A DNA stretch of 64,000 bases, taken from CBDBJK01 sp965206395 (GTDB lineage: Bacteria; Chloroflexota; Dehalococcoidia; Lucifugimonadales; CATOSD01). The first letter of the stretch is position 1. Each line of letters opens with the position of its first letter. The notes under the pieces were generated by a model. It did not search any database, was not told where the DNA came from, and saw nothing but the letters and a program-made list of their open reading frames with translations. Positions 37,080-46,865 of the stretch are shown piece after piece. The position numbers were made by a program, and so were the translations under genes. The stretch is taken from the NCBI GenBank assembly GCA_965206395.1, contig CBDBJK010000031.1, positions 62,001 to 126,000 on the forward strand, read 5' to 3'.

Positions 37080-37916
37080 CTAGGGTAGCTTTGAGTTAAC
37101 CATCTGAGCCAGGCTGGCAAGCTCGTCAACGTTCCGCACCGGGGTCTCGCCTTCCGGCATGGCCGTGTGAAGGTTAATCAAGTGGACACCATTCTGAATC
37201 ACCACGAAGCTGCCCAGGCCCGCTGAATTCACGACGGCCGTGATCGAATTTGGTCCCACTTCGCCCTCAGTTACGTCGCCAGAAAAACTGTCGCGCAAAA
37301 GCTCAAAATTGGATTCCGCCGCGCCAATCGAGTCGAACTTGATAACGGTCAGGGTTAACGCTCTGGAACGATCAAGCGTCTGGTGCGAGACGACACAAAT
37401 GCTGACTATGTTGGGATTGTCCCCTTGCCCGGACTCCGTAGCCTCAATCGTGCTGGACACCATATTGGGCGGTGGCTCGTCGAGGAACCCCTCGCACGTT
37501 TCGAAGTCGACGGCGACTGCTCCGGTTGTAAGCGTTGAGGCTGATGCCGATTGTGCTGAAATCGAGAAGTCCAGTGTCGAGGTCTCTTCGCTTTTTACCT
37601 CGACGCTCTCCAGGCCAACTCTGTTGCCATCCCTGTCATGCACGGCTACGTTGAACACGCCGGGTGGGACGCTTCCGAGACGGTAGCGCCCTTGTACGTC
37701 GGTCTCAGGCGCAATCTCAGGGGCAGGCACTGTCCCGCTCTCGATACCCACGCGCATACCAGCGAGCGGTTTGCCATCAGGCCCGGTGACAATGCCCTCT
37801 ATCGCACCGGCTCTGGGAGCTATCGTTGGCTCTGGGGTCGCGGCTTCCGGTTCCGAGCTGCATGCTACGGCGGCAAAAGCCGCGATGCTTACCACCATAG
37901 CGAACACAATCCACAT
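37080..37916 (-). CDS. Lipoprotein with carboxypeptidase-regulatory-like domain
   Basis: A 278-residue lipoprotein. ATG 37916 is preferred over the longer frame from 37976 because the signal peptide MWIVFAMVVSIAAFAAVAC then starts at the N-terminus, with lipobox AVAC. A Pro/Thr linker is followed by a beta-sandwich of the carboxypeptidase-regulatory type (GAIEGIVTGPDGKPLAGMRV, YRLGSVPPGVFNVAVHD). The C-terminal 150 residues (CEGFLDEPPP, NIVSICVVSHQ, GLGSFVVIQNGVHLINLHT) show no known motif. Same strand and 25 bases upstream of the split lipoprotein gene. Confidence 0.75.
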   Translation of the reverse strand: MWIVFAMVVSIAAFAAVACSSEPEAATPEPTIAPRAGAIEGIVTGPDGKPLAGMRVGIESGTVPAPEIAPETDVQGRYRLGSVPPGVFNVAVHDRDGNRVGLESVEVKSEETSTLDFSISAQSASASTLTTGAVAVDFETCEGFLDEPPPNMVSSTIEATESGQGDNPNIVSICVVSHQTLDRSRALTLTVIKFDSIGAAESNFELLRDSFSGDVTEGEVGPNSITAVVNSAGLGSFVVIQNGVHLINLHTAMPEGETPVRNVDELASLAQMVNSKLP

Positions 37917-38240
37917 TCTTGATTTCAAATTCTCATCCTCAATCTGCGCAAATTCCCCCGTCACGGGTTTGAACATACTGGCACAAGTTACCCCTTTTTA
38001 TGGCGTGAAAATGCCATTAAAAGTATGAAGGCTATTTATATAAAAATAAAAGATTCTGTGGGGAGCAGTCTTATAACTATAGACGTTAATTGGTCGGGGT
38101 TTGTTCCAACCATCACGGGTTGAACATAATGTTAACGGTAACATGAGTGCTTTGGGAAGTCATCGGGAGGTCTGCTGATTGACAGGTCAGCCTTTTTGAC
38201 TAGTGGAGTTTTTCCACGGAGGGATGAGTTGAAGCTATGC

Positions 38241-39359
38241 CTAGCCAGTGTATAGCTCCGTGTCGGGATTCCAGTCTGTCCATGCGAACCAGAAAGAGAG
38301 ATGGGACAACACTCTGTTCAGCGTCTCGCCTTTGAACTCGCCGTCTATAGCGCGACCTGTGAACGCCAGCCATCTGGAGCCTGTCTCGTTGTCCACAAGT
38401 ATTGTCTGTATTCCCGAAGGCTCGCCTTCGACGCGAAACGTTAGGGTTTTTCCGTTCACTTTCCGGTCGAACACCAGCGCCGTGTCGGTGCTATTGTCGA
38501 AGAATATCAGGATGCTACGCCCCGCAACGGAATCGTTTACGATAGGCTGTCCCTCAAGCGCACTGAATGGATATGCCTTGGTATCGCCCTTGAAATCTAC
38601 CCCCACGACCAGCTCTTTACGGTCGAGCCTGTCGTCGTTAATGGTCTCGCCAATTACACCAGCCGAGCTATCGCGGTAATAACCCTCGTAATTGTCGCTC
38701 TGATAGCGGCCCCGCTTGTTTAGCACCTGAGTGTCAGGATGAAGCTCTCGCCAGCCAGCCCATGTCGTCTGTGTGACAGGGATAACCTCTAGCTCTACTC
38801 CGACGAGAGGCCCTTTGACGCCTTTTCGCAGGAACTGGCTCCACAGCGTCCTGGTCTGATGGTCGTACATCACCAGCGCGTTCATGATGAGCTTGCCGGA
38901 TACGCCGAAAGTGTGTAACTCTCCGTTGATTTCACGGCCATACACGATGGCCGAAAAGCAGAGCGGTCACCACGTAACGGCGACGGGTACGCCGCCCACC
39001 ACGTCGTTGACGATTTCGTGCCTGCTCAACATTCTGACAGAGTATGCCCTGTTGTCCCCGCTGATGGAAAGCCCCAGCACTTGCTCGTCAGGCTCCATCC
39101 AGCGTTCCGCCTCGTCAGCCGTGGTAAAGTCGGGACTCAGGATTGCGGGAATCGCGTCGAAGCCAAGGAGTGTTACAATCTCCAATTGCTGCCCCTCGTC
39201 TGATTCCCCGCCTGTAATGCTAGCGTTCGTTGCGGGTAAGGTAATCGTCTCCGAGTTTGCCAACAGCCGATTGAAGAAATTCCGAATGCCTGGGACGAAC
39301 ACGACCGCCGCCATCAGGGCCACAAGCCCAACCATTGCCACCTTCGCCGATGTACCCAT
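38241..39359 (-). CDS. DUF3179 protein with in-frame TGA at the CPLC motif (candidate selenoprotein or pseudogene)
   Basis: DUF3179 family, 372 codons. N-terminal membrane anchor VAMVGLVALMAAVVFVPG, then ISGDNRAYSVRMLSRHEIVNDVVGGVPVAVTW. A TGA at 38967-38969 stands exactly where relatives have the first Cys of the CPLC motif; translation past it reads PLCFSAIVYGREINGE and LHTFGVSGKLIMNALVMYD, and the rest of the family sequence is uninterrupted to TELYTG. A hairpin begins 13 bases after the TGA. Reading as selenocysteine would give a UPLC redox motif; a plain TGC/TGT to TGA mutation is the alternative. Confidence 0.8.
38930..38957 (-). promoter_or_regulatory. SECIS-like hairpin after the in-frame TGA
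   Basis: On the minus strand CGGCCAT pairs with ATGGCCG around the loop CGTGT, extended by TTTT/GAAA past a bulged T. The loop begins 20 bases after the TGA and has G at its second position, which meets the usual spacing and loop rules for bacterial SECIS elements. Confidence 0.45.
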
Positions 39360-39596
39360 TCTTCCGCTCCATTGCCCTGTTCTTGATTAACTTAGATGAC
39401 CGTTTCTGAAGCGGAGATTCGATGGATGTATTCATGACATTTCAGAACCGCGCCCGATGGAGAAAAACAATGGTATGGGTTCAAGCCCGTACCGAGACCT
39501 GTTGAATTATAGCCGGGTTCAAGCAGTGGCTTCTATCTGAGCTTCAACTTCGATCTCGCTTACAACTACGACAGAAGAATGAGAGTATTCGAGCGC

Positions 39597-39773
39597 CTAA
39601 ATGTCAATGTCTTCCGGCGTTTCTAATAATCCCTCCAAGGCTTCTTTGGCATTTTTCAGGGCATCTTCTACCGTATCTCCATCAGTAGTGCAATGAGGGA
39701 AATACGGCACGAATACCTGAAATCTGCCTTCATCGCTTGGAAGCAAAATAACCGTAACTTTATGTTTGCTCAT
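39597..39773 (-). CDS. HicB-like antitoxin-family protein
   Basis: A 58-residue protein of the HicB/UPF0150 fold: KVTVILLPSDEGRFQVFVPY, FPHCTTDGDTVEDALKNAKE and ALEGLLE. The start ATG shares its A with the stop codon of rimI (TAATG), so it is translationally coupled. No HicA toxin gene is beside it, and it lacks a C-terminal DNA-binding domain. It may be an orphan antitoxin or a small regulator. Confidence 0.8.
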   Translation of the reverse strand: MSKHKVTVILLPSDEGRFQVFVPYFPHCTTDGDTVEDALKNAKEALEGLLETPEDIDI

Positions 39774-40495
39774 TATCGCAAAATACGCTCGGCGCAGCCC
39801 CAACGTGCCTCGTGCGCCTGGACAAGCTTGCGAAACTCTTCTGGGTAGGGTGATTCGTTGATAGGGTTGGTGGTCATGATAAGGGCGTCTTCCCTATTGT
39901 CTGTGTAATATCCTTTGCGGACCCCCTTTTCTTCGAAGCCATACTTCAGATAGAGGTTTTTTGCGACGTAGTTTGATACTCGCACCTCAAGGGTTACGAC
40001 CTCCGCACGATGTTTCATAGCGTGCTCGATGGCTGCGATAAGCAACAACTCTCCGATGCCCAATCCTCTGTATCTCGCCCTGACGCCAACAGACACGACG
40101 TGGGCTTCGTCCACCATGTACCATGTTCCGAGGAATCCGGCCAGGAATTGATCGCCGGGTTCCCAGGCTGAATATCGCTTCGGCAAAAGGCTGCGAGCAT
40201 TGTTGATTATCCTGCTGACCAGAGGTCGGCCGTTTTGCTCTTCAGACGCGCCTGGCTGCTCGGAAGGGGGTGCATTAGCGTCGTCGCTGTCAACGTCGCC
40301 CCGACGCCATGCGACGAGATAATTCGCCATACGGTTGTTAAGCTCGCGTCGGAATGAAGTGGGCGGAAACAACGTAGGGAACGCGTCGCGCTCGATCTCC
40401 GCCGACTGAGCGACATCCTTTTCTTCCAGAGGACGTATGGCAAAGGGCATTTCCTTACCCGGAAGAATCTTGGGTTCTCGCTCGATTGCGCTCAT
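39773..40495 (-). CDS. rimI: Ribosomal-protein-alanine acetyltransferase-like GNAT
   Basis: GNAT acetyltransferase of about 240 residues (start ATG 40495, MSAIEREPKILPGKEM; a frame extension to 40531 exists). N-terminal IRPLEEKDVAQSAEIERDAF is the RimI start. The acetyl-CoA loop is VSVGVRARYRGLGIGELLLI, followed by TLEVRVSNYVAKNLYLKYGF. An insertion of about 60 residues rich in Asp/Pro/Ser lies between the first helices and the core and is longer than in typical RimI. Target protein unproven. Confidence 0.85.
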   Translation of the reverse strand: MSAIEREPKILPGKEMPFAIRPLEEKDVAQSAEIERDAFPTLFPPTSFRRELNNRMANYLVAWRRGDVDSDDANAPPSEQPGASEEQNGRPLVSRIINNARSLLPKRYSAWEPGDQFLAGFLGTWYMVDEAHVVSVGVRARYRGLGIGELLLIAAIEHAMKHRAEVVTLEVRVSNYVAKNLYLKYGFEEKGVRKGYYTDNREDALIMTTNPINESPYPEEFRKLVQAHEARWGCAERILR

Positions 40496-40829
40496 AAGTT
40501 TCCTCGTCAGAGAGATTCTCAATTTTAACATGAATGTCTAGCATCGGGACAATCATGCCATAATGTCAACGGTCTGCTTCGGGTTGGTTGTCGGGCAGCA
40601 TACGCCTGGATGCAGACACCTGTTTGAAATCGATGTGTACATCCAGGCGGACATGGGTGCAGGCTACAGTCGCCAGACAAACTTGCCGGCGACAGAACAT
40701 GGCAGAAACACGGGGGTGGTACAAAAGCTTGGGAGTGCTGCCCACAGGGGTCTTTCCCGTGCATACCTCATGGAGTCCAGCACCGACCTCTGAGACAATA
40801 AGCACACCAATTCCAAACGTTGCACACAC
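40496..40829. other. Intergenic region without supported gene
   Basis: Several overlapping short frames on both strands, none with a family motif, a ribosome site or consistent codon use. Nothing supportable is seen here. Confidence 0.5.
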
Positions 40830-41471
40830 TTGGTGACGAACCACACTCTAGAGAATAAAGACTCTTATCCAACTCAGAGGTTGTCTGAATTGATTGGAAC
40901 ATTGATTAGAAGAGACCGGCTCCTACGTGTCATAGGCGTGACAGCAATTCTAGCGGTAGTAGGTCTAACGTCAGCCTGCGGAGGGACGCCTACGCACGAA
41001 GATATAGCGAAGGGCGCTGCCGGACATACTGCCTCCAACGCGCAGTTCCTGGAAGGCCTGCAGGCGTTTAGTTTGGGCGAAAAGGCTACTATGGACAAGC
41101 TCGCCATGACAGTGAACAGCGTTCGCTCCACCGATGGCAGAAACAGCAGCGTGCGCGCTCCCGTGCTTCCCGACGGAAATCTTTACTTCCTGGTGAACGT
41201 GACGCTGGAGAATATCGGTGACGAAACCGAGTTCGTTTCCTCAAGGATGCTGATAAACCTGTTTGATTCAGATGGCAATACACAGAAGTGGACGCTGCTT
41301 CCTGATTCTCGCGGTACAATCGACGGCAAGATACCTCCGGGCCAGGAAAGGCAAGGAGAGCTGGTATGGGAAGTGCATGGGGACAGTGTTGGGCTGAAGC
41401 TAGTGTTCGATAAAACAGCCTTCGACGTTGGAGCCGCTGGAGAGGTAGTGATCGCATCAAATCCAGGCTAG
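40830..41471 (+). CDS. DUF4352-type lipoprotein
   Basis: A secreted lipoprotein of up to 213 residues; the real start may be internal, near LIGTLIRRDRLLRVIG, as the signal segment VTAILAVVGLTSAC with lipobox TSAC begins there. The mature part has the DUF4352 immunoglobulin-like fold: FSLGEKATMDKLAMTVNSVR, GNLYFLVNVTLENIGDE, and IPPGQERQGELVWEV. Such proteins sit on the cell surface with unknown roles. Confidence 0.75.
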   Translation: MVTNHTLENKDSYPTQRLSELIGTLIRRDRLLRVIGVTAILAVVGLTSACGGTPTHEDIAKGAAGHTASNAQFLEGLQAFSLGEKATMDKLAMTVNSVRSTDGRNSSVRAPVLPDGNLYFLVNVTLENIGDETEFVSSRMLINLFDSDGNTQKWTLLPDSRGTIDGKIPPGQERQGELVWEVHGDSVGLKLVFDKTAFDVGAAGEVVIASNPG

Positions 41472-41759
41472 GATTGAATGGCGCGTGGTGTGCAGGACTC
41501 CCACTCTTCACGCCACGCGCTTGTTGAACCGACATCCACATTCCTCCCGCACCCTACTCCTGACCCGTCCGCCAGATACTTTTGGCAAACCCCCCAGGTT
41601 GAAAGCCACCCGCCAAGAAAGCCGCGCTTGACCTTCGCCATGCCCAATCATGCAATTCGACTGGCTACAGACGTGCCGGTTAGAACAGCCGCATTCCATC
41701 CTCAAGGCCCGCGCCGAGCGTTTGCTTGAACATACGCAGTCCGAAAATCTGGGTTGTGT

Positions 41760-41873
41760 TCCGACGAACCTGGCGGCTTCCGACACTCGGACACTGTGCT
41801 GGTCACAGAGGATGGCATTAAGATGATGACCTACTATCCCCGCGACATCGACGGCCTGACTCTGCCCGTCTGA
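41760..41873 (+). pseudogene. 3' remnant of an M24 (Xaa-Pro) peptidase gene
   Basis: A frame reads SDEPGGFRHSDTVLVTEDGI then KMMTYYPRDIDGLTLPV and stops at 41873. PGGFRHSDTVLVTEDG is the C-terminal signature of Xaa-Pro aminopeptidase/M24 peptidases. No other part of such a gene is recognisable upstream, so only the last 37 codons remain. Confidence 0.7.
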
Positions 41874-41930
41874 TTATCTTGCTCAAAAAATACCATCAGC
41901 GAGCGCGCGCTTCAACACAGGAGGCTCGAT

Positions 41931-43847
41931 ATGACCGAGAGCATCGACATCGCCGGGCGATACGCGCTCGCCGAGCGTCTACTGCCTGATAACTGGAACA
42001 ACCTCGTCTTTCGGGACGAGGTGCAGCCCCACTGGGTCAAAGGCGGGGACGCCTTCTGGTACAGGGTGCGCACGCGAGAGGGCTACGAGTTCGTCCTAGT
42101 CGATGCCGTCGAGGGCAGCCGCAAGCCCGCCTTCGACCACGAGCGCCTTGCGAAGTCACTCGAAACTGACTCGTCGAACTCTCTGCCCTTCGAGTCGATT
42201 GATTTCGCTGACGACATGGCAGCTATCGAGTTCGAGTTCGGCGAAAGACGCTGGCGATGCCGATTAGATTCGTATGCCTGCGAAGACATTGGCGAGGCGC
42301 AATCGCCTGCGGAGGACACGGTACGTTCTCCTGACAAGCGACGGGACTCGTTTATCCGCGACTACAATGTGGTGGTGCGAGAGCGCACGACGGAGCGAGA
42401 GGTCGCGCTCACCAGCGATGGTGAGGCTGACTATGGATATGGCGCAGCGCCGTTTCTGGGTCGCGGCACAATCATGGCTCGTCAGGCAGGAAAGCCTTCG
42501 CCAGCGTGCATCCTCTGGTCGCCCGACTCTCAGTTCCTGCTCACAATTCGCCTGGACGAGCGAAGGGTTGCCAGGGCGCACTTCGTGCAGATCGTTCCGC
42601 CCGACGGCAGCCATCGCCCTATCCTCCATTCGATTCCGTACTCCCTCGCTGGGGATGAGCATATTCCGATGTGCGAGCTTGCCGTATTCGACGTTGAGAA
42701 GGGAACAAGACTCGACCTGGATTTCGAGCCTTTTGTCGCTTTTCATGTGGTGCTGACGCAGATGGCAGACTTCCAGTGGTCGCCAGACGGAACGAAGCTA
42801 TACATCATTACGAGAGCGCGAGGCGAGCGCGAGGTTGCACTTCACGAAGTGGATATCGCCACAGGAAAGTTGCGCATGCTCATGAGCGAGAGCGGCGACA
42901 GCTACGTTGAGCTTGCCCCAAGGCTTGACGGAGCGCCGAACGTTCGCGTTTTTGGAAACGGCAAAGAGGTTCTGTGGTACTCGGAGCGCGACGGCTGGGC
43001 GCACCTGTATCTGCGCGACGCTCAGACCGGCAACCTCAGGAGCCAGGTAACTTCGGGACAGTGGCGCGTGCGTGGCATCGTTCACGTCGATGAGGCCGAG
43101 CGGCGTGTCTACTTCACCGCGAACGCTCGCGAAGACGAGGGCGACCCCTACCTCGTTCACCTGTACCGCATACGGCTTGATGGCAGCGATCTGGAACTCC
43201 TCACGTCGGAGAATGGGGAGCACGTTGTCAGCATGTCGCCCGACGGCAGGTTCATCGTCGATACATGGTCGAGAGTCTTTCAGCCGCAGGCCACCGTTCT
43301 GCGCTCTGCGGACGGCAAGGTCGTCGTGCCTCTCGAACAGGCGGATGCGGACGCGGTTACAAAGGGATGGACGCCGCCGGAGTGGTTCAAGGCAAAGGCG
43401 GCGGACAGCGTGGCCGACATCTACGGCGTTATCTATCGCCCTTCACACTTCGACCCTTCGCAGTCGTACCCCGTGCTCGACTGCATCTATCCAGGGCCGC
43501 AAACGCTCGGAGTGCCTGAGAGGACGTTCGCGCCAGACGGCTACGGGCACGCCTTCTCCATCGCGGAGCTTGGATTCGTCATCGTCAAGGTAGACGGTCG
43601 AGGCTCGCCGCTCATGTCGAAGGCGCACCACGACTACTCGACGGGGCAACTAGAGGACTGCGGCTCTCTTGAAGACCACGTAGCGGCGATTCGTCAGTTG
43701 GGAGAGCGCTATCCGTATCTCGACATGGAACGGGTCGGAATCTACGGTCATTCGGGTGGTGGGTTTGCATCGACTCGCGCGCTTCTAGTGCATGGCGACT
43801 TCTACAAGGATGGGGTGAGGTCTGGCGTAACGCCAAGCACATCGTAA
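41931..43847 (+). pseudogene. S9-family peptidase truncated after its nucleophile
   Basis: Prolyl-oligopeptidase/DPP IV-like serine peptidase. The N-terminal beta-propeller spans roughly residues 1-460 (WSPDSQFLLTIRLDERRVAR, FQWSPDGTKLYIITRARGE, EVLWYSERDGWAHLYLRD). The hydrolase domain begins near IYGVIYRPSHFDPSQSYPVL and includes the nucleophile in GIYGHSGGGFASTRALL. The frame then ends after KDGVRSGVTPSTS at residue 638, before the catalytic Asp and His, which are missing from the following sequence. About 100 residues have been lost by deletion. Likely inactive. Confidence 0.85.
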
Positions 43848-43918
43848 CGTATCCTAAAATTGCCTGCCCTCGTCAGTTTCCTAAGAGAGGGGACGCGTGT
43901 GGGGTCAGGAAGAAGACG

Positions 43919-44488
43919 CTAGAACGGTATGCCCCAGAGGGCGTACCAGCTTTCCAGGCTCTTTTCTAGGGGAAGCTTTTCCTCTTCCATCAGCGTGCCA
44001 AGTCGCATTTCCGCCGCATTGTCCCGTTGCTGTGGCCCGCTGACTACTAGCGGGTAGAATCGTCCGCGCTTGATGTTATAAATCCAGTACGCCTTCTTAC
44101 CATCGTAGTCCAGACCGAAGACGGCGGCGAGCATACGGTCTCCGAAGCCGTGTTCGGTGATCGTCTCTCCCATAAGGTGTATCGTCGTCGCAAGGTCATC
44201 GAAGTCCGGGTCGTCCAGCACCACCCATTTCGTGCCGAAGCTGTCGTCAAGTATATCGAAGTGAGTTCCGGTGGACTCTTTGCTTATCTCAAGCAACGAC
44301 TGAAGCTCGGTTTCCAGGTTGTCGAAGAAAAGCGACTCAACGGGATTGAAAACAAGGCCAGCTTTACTGGACAGACGTATATCAGTCCGGCCCTCCAGCG
44401 CGACTCCAGCCGTGATTACGGCGAAATACTCCTCGCGGTTGGGTTTGCGGAGTTTGCTCCGCCCGAAAAGTGCGCCCAATACTCCCAA
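43919..44488 (-). CDS. pspAB: PspA-associated protein PspAB
   Basis: A 189-residue protein matching the PspAB pattern: MGVLGALFGRSKLRKPN at the start, GLVFNPVESLFFDNLETELQ, TKWVVLDDPDFDDLATTIHL and GFGDRMLAAVFGL, then AYWIYNIKRGRFYPLV. PspAB accompanies phage-shock/membrane-stress systems and is often next to htpX. Here it lies 3 bases downstream of htpX on the same strand, which supports the assignment. No pspA gene is in the window. Molecular role unknown. Confidence 0.8.
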   Translation of the reverse strand: MGVLGALFGRSKLRKPNREEYFAVITAGVALEGRTDIRLSSKAGLVFNPVESLFFDNLETELQSLLEISKESTGTHFDILDDSFGTKWVVLDDPDFDDLATTIHLMGETITEHGFGDRMLAAVFGLDYDGKKAYWIYNIKRGRFYPLVVSGPQQRDNAAEMRLGTLMEEEKLPLEKSLESWYALWGIPF

Positions 44489-44491
44489 AGC

Positions 44492-45418
44492 CTAACCTCC
44501 GAATCCGCTCTCCATTTCGCGTTGCATGTCCCGCAGTCGCTCGATGCGCGTGTCAACCGACGGATGGCTGGAGAACAGCGACGCCATTTTGTCATCCTTG
44601 AGCTTGGGGATGATGAAGAAGGCGTTCGCGTGCTCAACCTGCCGCAAGTCCTTTTCGGGTATACGGTACATGTCGTTGCTTATTTTAGACAGTGCGGAGG
44701 CTAGTTGCAATGGTGCTCCCGTGATGATAGCGCTTCCTCGGTCGGCGGCGTACTCACGGTATCGAGAGAGGGCCATAATCAATAGCTGGCTGAGGAAATA
44801 GACGGCTATTGTGCCGACGTACACGGCGAGCATAATCATTGCGGCGTTGCCTCCGTCTCGACGGTCGCGCCCGCCAATGCCACCGAACAGGCTCATCCAG
44901 AATAGCATCTGCATCATGTAGCCTGCCATGATAACGATTATGCTTGCCCAGGTAAGCACCGCTACGTCGCGGTTCTTGACGTGCGTAAGCTCGTGTGCCA
45001 ACACGGCCTCGACCTCTTTCTCGTCGAGGCGACTCAAGAGGCCGCGAGTCACGGCAATCACCGAGTTCTTGGGATTGCGTCCGGTAGCGAACGCGTTCGG
45101 CACGTGCGTATCCATTATGGCAATACTCTTGGGCTTCGGCATGTCGGCCATCGCCGCGAGCCGCTCGATTGTGGCGTGAAGCCGAGGCTCTTCCTGCGGG
45201 CTGACGACTTTTGCCCTGGTCGTCATCAGCACCAGCTTGTCAGAGCCATAATACTGGAACAGCGCCATCACGACGGCGATGACCCCGATGAAGATGGGTG
45301 ATATTCCTGCCCAGAATAGCAGCCCTATGAAGGCGACGTACAAAAGCCCCAGCATAAACATGGTAAAGAACATTCGGAAGGTCAATTCAGAATCCCTTCC
45401 GTAGCCACGCTGTCTCAT
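44492..45418 (-). CDS. htpX: HtpX-type membrane zinc metalloprotease
   Basis: M48 protease of 308 residues that degrades misfolded membrane proteins. Two N-terminal membrane helices (FFTMFMLGLLYVAFIGLLFW and FIGVIAVVMALFQYY), the zinc motif VLAHELTHVKNRD near residue 145, two further helices, and the third zinc ligand in SRYREYAADRG. The C-terminus has FSSHPSVDTRIERLRDMQ. Forms an operon with pspAB and is divergent from the aldo/keto reductase at 45601. Confidence 0.94.
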   Translation of the reverse strand: MRQRGYGRDSELTFRMFFTMFMLGLLYVAFIGLLFWAGISPIFIGVIAVVMALFQYYGSDKLVLMTTRAKVVSPQEEPRLHATIERLAAMADMPKPKSIAIMDTHVPNAFATGRNPKNSVIAVTRGLLSRLDEKEVEAVLAHELTHVKNRDVAVLTWASIIVIMAGYMMQMLFWMSLFGGIGGRDRRDGGNAAMIMLAVYVGTIAVYFLSQLLIMALSRYREYAADRGSAIITGAPLQLASALSKISNDMYRIPEKDLRQVEHANAFFIIPKLKDDKMASLFSSHPSVDTRIERLRDMQREMESGFGG

Positions 45419-45600
45419 TTCACATCCTCCTCGTGAAGCAAAAGAGCAAAACCTTTCCCATATTATACAGATTCTACGAAAATGCCGTTGAATCTGTCAT
45501 CGCATTGGCGTGGTTCAAGACGAGGCATAGTAAAAGCACTCTGTGCGTGCCAAGTATCTGGTAACATTGAATGCGACATTTTTGTTGAGGCTTACCCAAG

Positions 45601-46584
45601 ATGAAGTACAGAAAATTTGGCTCTACCGGACTGGAAATTTCCGAGATAGTCTTCGGCGCGGGAGCCGTTGGCGGACTCGTCTTCAGGCCGGAAAGGGAAA
45701 TGCGCCTGGAAGCGGTGCGCAGAGGGCTGGACTATGGCATCAACTGGATTGACACTGCCCCCAGTTATGGCGACGGACAGTCGGAAGAAAACCTTGGTTG
45801 GATACTGAAAGAGCTAGGCGCGAGGCCGTATCTCTCCACCAAAGTCAGTATACGCCCGGAGCATGTCGACGACATCTCACGCGAGATAGACAGGTCTATC
45901 GAGGCGAGCCTAAAGCGGCTTCAAGTGGACAGCGTTGACGTTATACAGTTGCACACGCACGTCACGCGAACCGCAGGGGCGCATCGCAATTCCATATCCA
46001 TCGACAACGTGCTTGGCGACAATGGCGTGCTTGCGGGATTCGAGAGGCTGCGGGAGCGCGGGCTGGTGCGATTCTTTGGCTTCACCGGCCTTGGCGAGAC
46101 TGACTGCCTCCACGAGCTGATTACAAGCGGACGCTTTCAGTCGGTGCAGGCATACCATAACCTGCTCAATCCCAGCGCTGCACGCTTCGTGCCTGATGGC
46201 TTCTACGCTCAGGATTACGAGAACCTTATCGGCCTTGCCGCCCAGTATCGTGTTGGCGTTCTCAACATACGCGTAATGGCTGCCGGGGCCATCGCGGGTC
46301 AAGAGCCGCCCGGTGGCCCAAACGCTGGTTTGTCTCCCGGCTCCACCGCGTCGGCTGACATGGAGCGCGCTGCAAAGGTAAGGGACGCGCTCGACCAGGA
46401 GAGCAGTTCGATGGCACAGACAGCCGTGAGATTCGCCCTGATGAGTCCCGGCGTCTCAGGAGTGCTCGTCGGCTTCTCACAGCTTGAGCACATCGACGAG
46501 GCGGTGGCAGCCGTAGACATGGGGCCGTTGTCTGCCAGCGCAATGAAAACGCTAGGTGATATCTACGCCTCCGATGTTGGCTGA
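45601..46584 (+). CDS. Aldo/keto reductase
   Basis: The only intact aldo/keto reductase in the window, 327 residues. Family blocks are MKYRKFGSTGLEISEIVFGA, NWIDTAPSYGDGQSEENLG, YLSTKVSIRPE, VDVIQLHTHVTR, VRFFGFTGLGETD and AVRFALMSPGVSGVLVGFS. Substrate unknown. It is followed 12 bases later by the alkD gene on the same strand, so the two may be co-transcribed. Confidence 0.9.
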   Translation: MKYRKFGSTGLEISEIVFGAGAVGGLVFRPEREMRLEAVRRGLDYGINWIDTAPSYGDGQSEENLGWILKELGARPYLSTKVSIRPEHVDDISREIDRSIEASLKRLQVDSVDVIQLHTHVTRTAGAHRNSISIDNVLGDNGVLAGFERLRERGLVRFFGFTGLGETDCLHELITSGRFQSVQAYHNLLNPSAARFVPDGFYAQDYENLIGLAAQYRVGVLNIRVMAAGAIAGQEPPGGPNAGLSPGSTASADMERAAKVRDALDQESSSMAQTAVRFALMSPGVSGVLVGFSQLEHIDEAVAAVDMGPLSASAMKTLGDIYASDVG

Positions 46585-46865
46585 GGCTAGCGAGTAATGC
46601 AGTACGACGAAGTTTTGAAACGAATGAAATCGCTCGCCAACCCGGATAATGTCAAAGGAATGGCGCGGTTCGGAATTAATGCCGAGCGTAACTACGGGCT
46701 TTCTACTCCTACGCTCCGCAAAATAGCCAGGGAAACGGGCAGAGACCATCTGCTGTCTCTACAGCTCTGGTCGTCGGGCATCCGCGACGCGAGGATTCTC
46801 GCCACCATGATTGACGACCCGAAACAGATAACCGGGGCGCAGATGGATTAAGGTGGACCCCATTA

